A stretch of DNA of 14,013 nt, from positions 1,088,813-1,102,825 of the forward strand of contig NW_004754919.1 of NCBI RefSeq assembly GCF_000188695.1. The letters run 5' to 3'. This document shows positions 1 through 12,112 of this stretch, in pieces; positions within the stretch are counted from its first letter, which is position 1; every line of letters begins with the position of its first letter. Origin of the DNA: Salpingoeca rosetta. Lineage: Eukaryota; Opisthokonta; Choanoflagellata; Craspedida; Salpingoecidae. A program made the position numbers and the translations under genes. Under the pieces are notes generated by a model, which did no database searches, was not told the DNA's origin, and saw only the letters and a list, made by a program, of their open reading frames with translations.

Positions 1-3588
<3,588 letters not shown>

Positions 3589-3840
3589 CGTTGGAGTGGG
3601 GAGGGGTTGGTGGGTGAGGGCAGTGGGGTTGTGCAGTGTGGTGGGGAGGACGGGGTCGTTGCAAAAATGTTTATTTGGGTCAGACACGTTTTTCAAAAGG
3701 CAGAATATTGGGTGTGTGGTGGGGAGCAATCTCAGGAGCGGTGAGTGGGCCACCGGGAATGCAGACGCACTTGCCCGGACACAACGGATCGACACCATAA
3801 ATTGCAGTGAAGACAGCCACGAACCGAACCGAGAACAACG
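3589..3840. promoter_or_regulatory. Divergent intergenic promoter region
   Basis: These 252 bases separate the start codons of the minus-strand transposase and the plus-strand RhoGAP gene, so both promoters should lie here. I see no clear TATA box correctly placed for either gene. A 17-base element (CAGCCACGAACCGAACC, 3814-3830) ends 10 bases before the RhoGAP ATG and recurs with one mismatch upstream of the histidinol-phosphatase gene. The rest is G-rich on the plus strand, with no coding sign. Confidence 0.5.
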
Positions 3841-4030
3841 ATGGACGACGACGCACACCTGCACGACTTGCCGGTAAGCTGGCTGGGTGGAAAGGACAGT
3901 AAGAAGCGCAAAGGAAAAACGAGAGGGGAGGAAGGAAAAGAAGGGGGTGACAATGAAGTGCGTGTCACAACTGCGCCAGCGTCTCTCGTTGTGAGTGTTG
4001 CACTTATGCTTGCTTTCTGATGCACCTTTG

Positions 4031-4069
<39 letters not shown>

Positions 4070-4522
4070 GATTTGATGACTGCCATGCATGCAGGAGGAT
4101 GATCTCCTGGATGATGCAGACCAGGAGCTTGTGACAGAGCCACAGGACGCTTCAGCAACAGGCACGCGAACCCAACATGCCTCTCCTCTTGTGTGTGTGT
4201 GTGTGTGTGTGTGTGACTTGCATGCGGGTTCATTGGGACATCGATCCTATTCGCTTATTGATATGCCACACATCCTTCCACGTGTGCTTTTTGTTTGTGT
4301 TCTTTTCGTTTGCTTTGGGAATGTTCTTGCGGTATTGCAGTTGATGCAGAAGCCGCTTCTTCCTCGGAAGCAGGCAGCACGGTGCCGCGCCCAAAGCAGC
4401 CCGTGCGCCCCGCTCCGCCCCGACCATACGCGGTGCGCAAACGTTACAATTTGTTTGTGTGTGTGTGTGTGTGTGTGTGTGGATGTGAGCTTGTGTGTGT
4501 CTCTGTGTGTGTGTGTGTGTGT

Positions 4523-4600
<78 letters not shown>

Positions 4601-6014
4601 CGGTCTGTGTTTTGGTTCCATGAATATCCATGTGCATGTATGCAGCAATTGCTATGACAACATCGACGGGGCGCCCTGTTGCCATGCTGAGGGTGTCATT
4701 GCGGGTATCCCTCAGCTGCTTGCGATGTTTCGCTGACACCTGACGACACGTTGTCCCTGCTGGTATGTGCAGAGTGAGAAGAAGGTGCCTCCACCGAGGC
4801 CAGCGCCACCGCAGGCGGCATCCACTGCCGCAAAGGCAACACCAGCCACAACAGCGGACCAGCAGCAACAACACGAGGAAGAGGAGGAGGACTTCTCCGA
4901 CATTGAGAGCCTGGGTGTGCTCAGCACAGCGGGTGTCGATCGACAGAGCCGACCCGTGTTTGTTTTCTACGCGTGTAAGCTTCCCCCACGCGCAGACAAC
5001 CTCCACGACAAGATGCTCAGGTGGGCGTGTGTCTGTGTGTCTGTGTCTGTGTGTCTGCGTGTCTGTCTGTCTGTCTGTCTGTGTAATTGCAAGGGGACTG
5101 TGATGATAGCACTGTGATGTCACTTGGCTGTGCGTGTAGTGTGCCGTGGTGGGGCAGCGAGGTGACCTCTTGCACTCATAGGCAACCCTCTCTCTCTTTC
5201 GCTCTCTTTATCTTACTCACACACACTCGCTTGCCCGCTCGCTTCCTTGCTTCGTCTGACTTTGGTGTGTCGGCAACAACAGATACATGGTCAAGACAAT
5301 GGACGCGATTGTGGAGAATGACTACTCCATCATCTACTTCCACCACGGCCTCTCCCGCGATGTCAGTGGGAACCTGCGAGGGTGTGGGTACAGGGTTGGG
5401 TGGACGACAGTTGTGGTGTCGGTGTCTGTGTGTCGGTGTGGATGCTTTGGCTGCCAATCTACGCTGGCTGTCTGTCTTCACTGCCTGTCTCCATTTGGTT
5501 GACACTCTGCTACTGCGTTATCTTGAATCACTGTCTTCGTGTGTGTACGATCGTGTGTGTCTGTCTGTCTGTCTGTCTGTCCGTCCGTCCGTCTGTCTGT
5601 GTGTGTGTGTGTGTGTGTCTGTCTGTCTGTCTGTCTATGTGTGTGTTGTGTGCACGTTTGTTTGTTGTTTCTGCTGCAGACAAAACCCTCCCTCAACTGG
5701 CTGCGAAAAGTCTACTTCAGCTTCGATCGCAAGTGCGTGCATGGCCACTTCGGTTCAGCAACACCCGCTTCCCCCCCCCCTTTCGTTTTGTGTGGACATG
5801 GGAGTTGCTGGATTTGTGTCTTTGATGTGCATGGGCACTCCCATTACATGTGCACGAGCGCACTCACGCCACTGTTGGCTGCTCCGCGTGTGGTTGATGG
5901 CTGCAGGTACAAGAAGAACCTCAAGGCGCTCTACGTTGTGCATGCGACCATGTTTGTGCGGACTGTCATGACCATTCTTCGCCCCTTTATCAGGTGAGGC
6001 CGAGGGAAGCGCAG

Positions 6015-6057
<43 letters not shown>

Positions 6058-6067
6058 TGTGTGTGTC

Positions 6068-6106
<39 letters not shown>

Positions 6107-8612
6107 GCGGCTGCGTGTATGTATGTGTTCGTGGCTGTCTTTCTGTCGCAAGTTCCTCTGTACCTGTGACTGTGCACCTTCGATGATGGCTTGCACATGC
6201 TGCACACACACATGTCGCGTGTTCACGGACGTGAGTCTGCGCCATCGCATATGTGTGCGTGTGCTGGTCGTCACAGCAAGAAGTTTGGCCGCAAGATCAC
6301 ATTTATCCACGAGCTGTCTGCGCTCGAGAGCCATGTCCACATCGACCAGCTCCACATCCCCGACGTTGTCAAGGAGTACGTGTGTATGTGTGTGTATGTA
6401 TGTATGTATGTATGTATGTATGTATGTATGTATGTATGTATGTGTGTATGTGTGTACATGCGTGTGTGTGTGCATGTGTCCTTGCGCGACGCTTTATGTT
6501 CATCGTTCTGCCTCTCAGCTGTCTGCCAGACTGTCTTGCTCTCTGCGCCTCGCTGTCGCGCATGCTCTCAACATTGTGTGCTCGGTGTTTTTCGTGTTGT
6601 GTTGTCAGGCACGATGAGAAGCAGCGTCGAAGCAAACGCACTCGCACCGTCTCCGGCGCACAAACAGGTTGGTGAGGCGGTTGTGTGAATGTGTCAACAC
6701 GTGGACGCGTTTGTGGTTTTTCCATGTCTTGTGTGAGTTCGTGTGCTTGCGTGCATCCGTATACTCCTGACCACGCACGCACGTTTGAGTGTGTGTGTGT
6801 GTGTGTGTGTGTACACATGCGTGTTTTCTTCTGTCCATTTCCTCGTGATTTCGTTTGACCTGCGTCACCATCCCCCCCCCCCTCTCCTCTCTTCTTCCCT
6901 TGACCACAGCCGGTAGCACTGGGCCGCGCGTGTTTGGGGAATCGCTTGATTGCATCACGGCCATGGACGAGGACTCCGGTCTTCCCGCCGTCATCGCCGC
7001 AGCCATCAACCACCTCAGGCTTCACGGTGTGTGTGTGCGTGTGTCTGTGTCTGTGTCTGTGTCTGTGTTTGTGTCTGTATCTGTGTGGGTGTGCGCGCGT
7101 GTGCGTGGGTGTGCGTGTGTGTCTCTGCACATCTCTGTGTTTATCTGCTTATGTACGTCCGTCTCCCCTTGCCCCTCCCTCTTTCTAATTTCATCTCCCC
7201 TTGCACCCCCCCCCCTTCTAATTCCCTTTCCCCTGTCCCCCCCCCCTTTCGGTTCTCATCACCTGCCCATGGCCGCGACTGCCTGGCCAGGGATGGACGT
7301 TGAGGGCATTTTCCGCCGGTCTGCCAACGCCAATACCATCAAGGAGCTCAAGCAGCAGGCAAACGAAGGTGCGGCTTCTCTGCTGCCGCTGGTTTTGTTG
7401 ACCGTGCACGCGTGTGTCATTGCCTCTGCGCTAAACTGTTTTGCTGCCGGACGTTCTGGGCACGTTTGCTTTGCCTGCTGGTCTGATCTGCCTGGCGACA
7501 GGATTTGCCCCGTTCTTCCCGCCATGACCAGCACACCACATTCATTCACGCGCTTTCATGAACTCCTGCATCGAAACGTTCATGAACACCTTCATCCACA
7601 CGTTCACCCACATTCCCTCCTGCAGGTGCGGCCATTGACTTTTCGGCGCACGCGGACATCCACATCCCAGCGGTTATTGTCAAGACGTTTCTGCGCGATT
7701 TGCCGGAGCCGCTCCTCACACACGACAAGTTCGCACAGGTCCTCGCCATCTCAGGTTTGTACCCATCGGGGCCGGGGGTTGGGGGACACGTCTTTGCGTT
7801 TGTGTCTGTGTGTGTGTGTCTGTGTGTCTGTGTGTCTGTGTGTGTGTGTGTGTTTGTGTCTGTGTGTGTGTTTGTGTGTGTGTGTGTGTTTGTGTCTGTG
7901 TGTCTGTGTGTGTCTGTGTCTGTGTGTGTCTGTGTGTGCGTGTGTGTGCGCGTGCGTGTGCGCGTGCGTGCGCGTGCGCGTGCGCGTGTGTGCGCGTGCG
8001 TGTGCGCGTGCGTGCGCGTGCGCGTGTCTGTGATTGTGTTTCTTTGTACCTGCGTGTCCTTGCATGTGCCCATTCCTGCATGCAGCGCTTCCTCCAACTT
8101 CTCGACGTAACGCTACCGGCATTCACACATACACACGCACCACGCGCACATCTACTTGTGTACGTGTTGTCAGGCATGGAAGATTCTGCGGAGAAACTAC
8201 AGCAAACAAAGGACATCTTCCACACGCTGCCGCCACGCAACCTGGCGCGTGAGTTGGATGAAGCGACCTGTGTGACAGCACACACACACACCTCACATGC
8301 AGCAGCAGCAACAACAACAAACAAACAAACAAAAAAACAAACAAACAAATAGCGCGCTTGCAAGCACCACGCTCACAGCACCTTGCACATACATACGCGC
8401 ATGCGACCAGTTGCACGGTGCCTGTTTCTGTTCTTCAAGGACATTGCTGAGCGCAGCGAGGAGAACAAGATGACCGCCTCCAACTTGGCCATCGTCATTG
8501 GCCCAAATCTCCTCTGGTCCCGCGACATGGCTGCTAACCTCGCAAGTGCGTTTGGAAAGAGGGAGGGCGGGGTGGGATGGATGGACAGAAGCGACAGGGC
8601 GCGCGACACTGT

Positions 8613-8685
<73 letters not shown>

Positions 8686-8945
8686 TGAGTGAGTGTGTGT
8701 GTGTGTGTGTATGTTGTCTGTCTGTATGTGCAGACACTCCTCTCCCTCTCCCCCCTCCCCCTTCTCAAACCACTGCGTCTCCCGCATTTCGCTCCTCACG
8801 CCCCCTTTCGTTGCCTTTCTGCTGCCTGCGTGTAGCCATGGGCCAGATCAACGTGTTTACGCAGTATGCCATCGAGAACGCGCGCCGCATCTTCCCGGAC
8901 GACGCAAGCGCGGACGAAGCAACAGCAGACGCTCCATCATCGTGA
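3841..8945 (+). CDS. p50RhoGAP-like Sec14-RhoGAP protein (ARHGAP1/ARHGAP8 type)
   Basis: This is a GTPase-activating protein that should speed GTP hydrolysis by Rho/Cdc42-family GTPases at membranes. Exons: 3841-3873, 4095-4161, 4341-4432, 4773-5020, 5283-5361, 5680-5732, 5907-5993, 6277-6375, 6609-6667, 6910-7026, 7291-7368, 7626-7754, 8174-8248, 8411-8545, 8836-8945. They total 1461 nt in one frame (486 residues, stop TGA); human ARHGAP1 has 439. All introns are GT..AG except intron 2, where exon 2 ends either at a GC donor (4161) or in the GT repeat after 4190. The acidic N-terminus ([11 protein letters not shown]) is followed by a proline-rich stretch (about 45-80). The Sec14/CRAL-TRIO-like domain spans about 115-252, with [33 protein letters not shown] and [13 protein letters not shown] basic linker ([13 protein letters not shown]) leads to the RhoGAP domain at about 280-470. 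Its arginine finger is in GIFRRSAN (about R320), with [11 protein letters not shown] and [17 protein letters not shown] (about N430). All key catalytic residues are intact. Confidence 0.93.
4034..4069. repeat. (GT)n in RhoGAP intron 1
   Basis: An uninterrupted GT run on the sense strand, in the downstream half of intron 1 (3874-4094). Confidence 0.9.
4191..4215. repeat. (GT)n in RhoGAP intron 2
   Basis: A short GT run that may itself contain the 5' splice site of intron 2, since several in-register GT donors are possible within it. Confidence 0.85.
4455..4597. repeat. (GT)n with GTCT variants in RhoGAP intron 3
   Basis: Two GT blocks (4455-4481 and 4492-4597), the second with TCTGTGT breaks, begin about 20 bases after the donor of intron 3 (4433-4772). 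The rest of that intron (4598-4772) shows nothing recognisable. Confidence 0.9.
5025..5082. repeat. GT/GTCT repeat at the start of RhoGAP intron 4
   Basis: A TGTGTCTG-type tract that becomes (GTCT)n and starts within five bases of the exon 4 donor. Confidence 0.8.
5539..5646. repeat. Compound (GT)n/(GTCT)n/(GTCC)n in RhoGAP intron 5
   Basis: Tetranucleotide GTCT and GTCC units alternate with GT runs. The tract lies in intron 5 (5362-5679), upstream of a standard CTGCTGCAG acceptor. Confidence 0.85.
6018..6107. repeat. (GT)n in RhoGAP intron 7
   Basis: A GT run with TCTG and TTTG interruptions, starting about 25 bases after the exon 7 donor. Confidence 0.9.
6378..6475. repeat. (GTAT)n/(GT)n in RhoGAP intron 8
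   Basis: More than twelve tandem TATG units between short GT runs, beginning at the donor GTACGTGTG of intron 8. Confidence 0.9.
6788..6812. repeat. Short (GT)n in RhoGAP intron 9
   Basis: A short uninterrupted GT run in the middle of intron 9 (6668-6909). A poly-C tract (6872-6882) lies just before its acceptor. Confidence 0.85.
7027..7133. repeat. GT/GTCT repeat containing the donor of RhoGAP intron 10
   Basis: The donor G|GTGTGTGTGCGTG is the first unit of the repeat, so the splice site and the microsatellite are the same bases. Confidence 0.85.
7796..8035. repeat. Compound GT/GTCT then GTGC repeat in RhoGAP intron 12
   Basis: A GT/GTCT/GTTT tract (7796-7936) turns into almost perfectly alternating GTGC/GCGC sequence (7930-8026). 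This is the largest repeat block in this gene, inside its largest intron (7755-8173). Confidence 0.9.
8278..8351. repeat. (CA)n, (CAG/CAA)n and (CAAA)n in RhoGAP intron 13
   Basis: A CA run (8278-8290), then CAG/CAA triplets, then AAAC units. It lies in intron 13 (8249-8410) and runs in the opposite orientation to the GT repeats of the other introns. Confidence 0.85.
8610..8710. repeat. (GT)n with GAGT units in RhoGAP intron 14
   Basis: A long GT run broken by TGAGTGAGTGAG, followed by a pyrimidine-rich stretch and the acceptor TGTAG at 8831-8835. Confidence 0.9.
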
Positions 8946-9017
8946 TCACCGTCGTCATCGCCACAGTTGCTGATGGTGCAATGGGTGTTCCCATGTCGCA
9001 ACATGTGATGTGATGTG

Positions 9018-9031
9018 ACACACACACACAG

Positions 9032-9086
<55 letters not shown>

Positions 9087-9185
9087 CATACACACACACA
9101 CACACAACATACATACACACACACAGCATACACACACACACAGCATACACACACAGCATACACACACACACACACACACACACAC

Positions 9186-9228
<43 letters not shown>

Positions 9229-9268
9229 CATACACACAGCATACACACACACACACACACACACACAG
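9018..9268. repeat. (CA)n array with regular GCAT interruptions
   Basis: CA runs are broken repeatedly by AGCATACAC or AACATACAC, making a higher-order pattern of variable spacing. It is CA on the plus strand although the genes on both sides are transcribed on that strand. Confidence 0.9.
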
Positions 9269-9271
9269 CCG

Positions 9272-9296
9272 TTGCAAATTGCAAATTGCAAATTGC
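9272..9296. repeat. Three 7-bp TTGCAAA direct repeats
   Basis: The sequence reads TTGCAAA three times and ends TTGC, directly after the CA array. TTGCAA is its own reverse complement, so each unit is a small palindrome. Confidence 0.85.
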
Positions 9297-9543
9297 GTGC
9301 CTCGTGAAAGTGCGCAACCACCACTTTGTTGCTGTCCTCCGCGAGTCCTTGCGCACTCCACCACCATCAGCGCACCCACACCAAGCAAGCAACCACGTTG
9401 CTTCACTTCTTGCTTTGATCAGGTAGCGCCGACAAACCACACCCCCCCCGCCTCTTCCCTGCTCGCTTGCTTGCTTGTTGTTGTGTTGTGGCCGTTCCAT
9501 TTGCCGCTGGCCCTCTTGTATGCGTCCTCTTTGATTGAATTGC

Positions 9544-9560
9544 CAGTCACGAACCGAACC
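9544..9560 (+). promoter_or_regulatory. 17-base element shared with the RhoGAP upstream region
   Basis: CAGTCACGAACCGAACC differs at one base from the element at 3814-3830 before the RhoGAP start codon. Here it lies 153 bases before the ATG. It contains a GAACC direct repeat. Its role is unknown; a core-promoter or leader element is inference. Confidence 0.4.
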
Positions 9561-9712
9561 AGAGGTCAATGTGGATGAAACAAGTGAGAACGCACATGTC
9601 CCTGTCCTCTGCTTCGCCTCTTGTTGCAACACACGATAACAACGCACCACTCGCCTCGCGTGCACGCACACGTACACTTTGAAACGAAGAAGGGAACCAC
9701 AGACGACCAAAC

Positions 9713-10078
9713 ATGGTGTTCTCGTACCACTCGCACAGCGGGCAGTTCTGCAAGCATGCGGCAGAGACGCTTGAGGCGAACGTGCTCGCAGCCATCGAGG
9801 TTCGCCCTCGCGTTTGTACGGCATGTGTTGTGTGCATGTGTGTGTGCATATGTGTATATGTGTGTGTGTATGCTCTGTGCTCTCTCCCTCTCTCTTTGTC
9901 TGTTTGTCACTGTGCCTCTGTTCGAGCTTACACAGTTGTTTGTTTGCGACTGTCATGCGCATGCAGCTGGGCTTCACCCACCTCGGCCTTTCCGAGCATA
10001 TGCCTCGCTACTGTGACGAGCACTTGTACCCCGAAGAGAAGGAGGTACGTGCTCATTGTGTGTGTGTGTGCGTCTATG

Positions 10079-10138
<60 letters not shown>

Positions 10139-10912
10139 GGTACATGAGGCCAACACGTTCGTGCAGCTGCTGCTGCTGCTCCTCACAGCAACATCTGCCA
10201 CTACCGCGCTGTCCTGTTGTGTTCACGTGAATATGTAGCTGGGCATGACACCCGCCGATCTGGAGCAGCAGTTCGACGCCTACGTGCAGGAAGCACGCCG
10301 CGTCAAGGCAAAGTACGCCGACAAGATCCACCTCGTCATCGGCTTTGAGACGGAGATGTGCCGCCCAGAGTCCGTGGCAGATGCACTGCACCTGATGCAG
10401 AAGTACTCGCTCAGCTACTGCGTGGGCTCCGTGCACCACGTCAATGGCGTTCCCATCGACTTTGATGAGCCAACCATTGCACGCGTGGAGAAACAGCTCG
10501 GCTCCACGGAGGCGCTCTTCGTGCGCTACTTCGAGCTCGTCAAGGAGATGATTGAGGGCATCAAGCCTGCTGTCGTCGGCCACTTTGACCTCATTCGTCT
10601 GCTGCGACCACAGCAGCCGCTCACGGAGCGCATCTTGGCTGCTGCCGATGCCGCCATCAACGCCGCCGTCAAACACAACTGCCTGTTTGAGATTAACACT
10701 GCAGCGCTTCGCAAGGGCCTCCAGGGGCCTTACCCACACGCCGACCTCGCCCTTGTACGATGCCATCATTGCGTGCGCGTGTGTCTGTGTATGTGTGTGT
10801 CTGTGTGTATGTGTGTGTATGTGTGTGTCTGTGTGTGTGTGTGTGTATGTGTGTGTCTGTGTATGTGTGTGTATGGTGTGTCTGTGTGTGTGTGTGTGTG
10901 TGTCTGTGTCTG

Positions 10913-10975
<63 letters not shown>

Positions 10976-11431
10976 GTGAAGGGGTCTCTTTGCGACATGC
11001 CCATGTGTGTGTGTGTGTGTGTGTCTCCTTGTCCGACCCTCCATCCATTCGTCCTGGCTTCGATAGCCACACGTTTGTCACACCCATACTCATTCCCTCT
11101 CCTCCACCCCCCCCCCCCAACTCGACCCCAACTCGTGTCCAACGCCCCCACCGCCCACCAGCGCATTGCGCAGCGCGGAGCCCGCTTCACCATCAGCGGC
11201 GACAGCCACTGCCCCGACTTTGTGGCCACGTGCTATGCCGCGCTCCCCGCGTATCTGGACGCCCTCGGCGTGGACGCCATCTGGTACCTTGAGGCCGACG
11301 AAGGCAAGCCCGCCCTGGCACACCTGTGCACGGACTGGCGGCGCTGGTTCGACACACACTGCCAGCAGCAAGACGGCAAGGAAGGGCACGTGGTGGCAAC
11401 GGACAACACCGGGCAGACAGCCTCCAAGTGA
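9713..11431 (+). CDS. HIS2: Histidinol-phosphatase, PHP family (HIS2-like)
   Basis: This enzyme dephosphorylates L-histidinol phosphate to L-histidinol, the penultimate substrate step of histidine biosynthesis (EC 3.1.3.15), presumably in the cytosol. Exons are 9713-9799, 9967-10044, 10239-10754 and 11162-11431. All three introns are phase 0 with GT..AG ends. The product is 316 residues; yeast His2 is about 335. PHP-type metal ligands appear in order: H6 and H8 (YHSHSGQFC), E39-H40 (GLSEHMPRY), E92 (IGFETEM), H121-H122 (GSVHHVNG), H170 (VGHFDLIRLL), and D241 and H243 (TISGDSH). EINTAALRKG and PYPHADLAL match the family core. The last acceptor (CACCAG, exon at 11162) was chosen because it keeps the family spacing from PYP to the G before the final metal motif. 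No organelle targeting signal is visible. The sequence does not show regulation; an upstream spliced leader is possible. Confidence 0.93.
10060..10138. repeat. (GT)n in HIS2-like intron 2
   Basis: A GT run starts about 15 bases after the donor of intron 2 (10045-10238) and is uninterrupted over 10081-10137. Confidence 0.9.
10771..10977. repeat. (GT)n/(GTAT)n then (GTCT)n in HIS2-like intron 3
   Basis: GT with ATGT and CTGT variants passes into about fifteen perfect TCTG units (10916-10975). It starts some 16 bases after the donor of intron 3 (10755-11161). A further GT run lies at 11004-11023 and a poly-C tract at 11107-11118. Confidence 0.9.
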
Positions 11432-12036
11432 CGCCGGTGCATGCGAACTCATGCTGTGTGACGACCTCGTGCAGTCACGAGTGTGCTATCCATCTCATTT
11501 GTTTGCCGTAAGCAACCCTGTCGTTCCCCCTCCCTCCTTCCTCTCTTTGCGATGTGTGCCCCTTCCTTGCTTGCCCCCCCCCCCCTCCATGCTGCTTGTC
11601 GTCAATGTCATGTTCCAGCTGCTGAGGAGCAGCGCAGCTTCCTCATCGCCACTTGCACTCACGTCGTCACATCACATCACGTAGCCTAGAACCACATCTC
11701 ACATGCTCCACGACACGATCCACCCTGCCAGCCACTCGGTTTCGTTTATCGGTGCATCGCCGAATGCAACACAACAGCTTGCGCGCTGCAACGTCAAGTA
11801 CAGGCACACGCACACGCACTGCCACGATAAGGGAGACAGACAGACAGAGAGGGGGGAGGAGATAGGAAACGAAGGGGACCACGAACATGCACAAAGCCAA
11901 AGACAGGTCAGAGAAGTACAGGGAGATATCACATAATCCCCACAACAGCCGCGCGCACACACGCACACACTCGCATACACATACACACATACACACACAC
12001 ACAACGCACACACACACAACACACTCACTCACTCAT

Positions 12037-12068
<32 letters not shown>

Positions 12069-12112
12069 TCACTCACTCACTCACTCACACAACCCACACG
12101 GCGCACGTGCTG
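11432..12112. other. Convergent intergenic region
   Basis: This lies between the stop codons of the HIS2-like gene and the minus-strand transporter. It includes a poly-C tract (about 11574-11585), a short GACA repeat (about 11836-11848) and CA/CTCA repeats (11951-12090). I see no coding exon and no canonical AATAAA on either strand. Confidence 0.6.
11951..12090. repeat. (CA)n and (CTCA)n microsatellites
   Basis: CA runs are interspersed with CTCA tetranucleotides, including a clean block near 12066-12087. They lie just past the stop codon of the minus-strand transporter and are GT-rich on its sense strand. Confidence 0.85.

Larger units (their letters stand above)
8946..9712. other. Intergenic region between RhoGAP and histidinol-phosphatase genes
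   Basis: It holds the RhoGAP 3' flank, the interrupted CA array (9018-9268), a TTGCAAA triplication (9272-9296), a poly-C run (9442-9449) and the 5' flank of the next gene. The 17-base element recurs here at 9544-9560. I see no protein-coding exon or AATAAA signal. A short ATG frame at 9570 (ATG TGG ATG AAA CAA) runs into a plausible donor, GTGAGAACG. That could mark a spliced 5' leader, but it is unproven. Confidence 0.55.

Noticed and set aside
3668..3673. AATAAA on the minus strand as a polyadenylation signal
   Set aside because: It lies upstream of the transposase start in the divergent promoter, not after any minus-strand stop codon that I can place.
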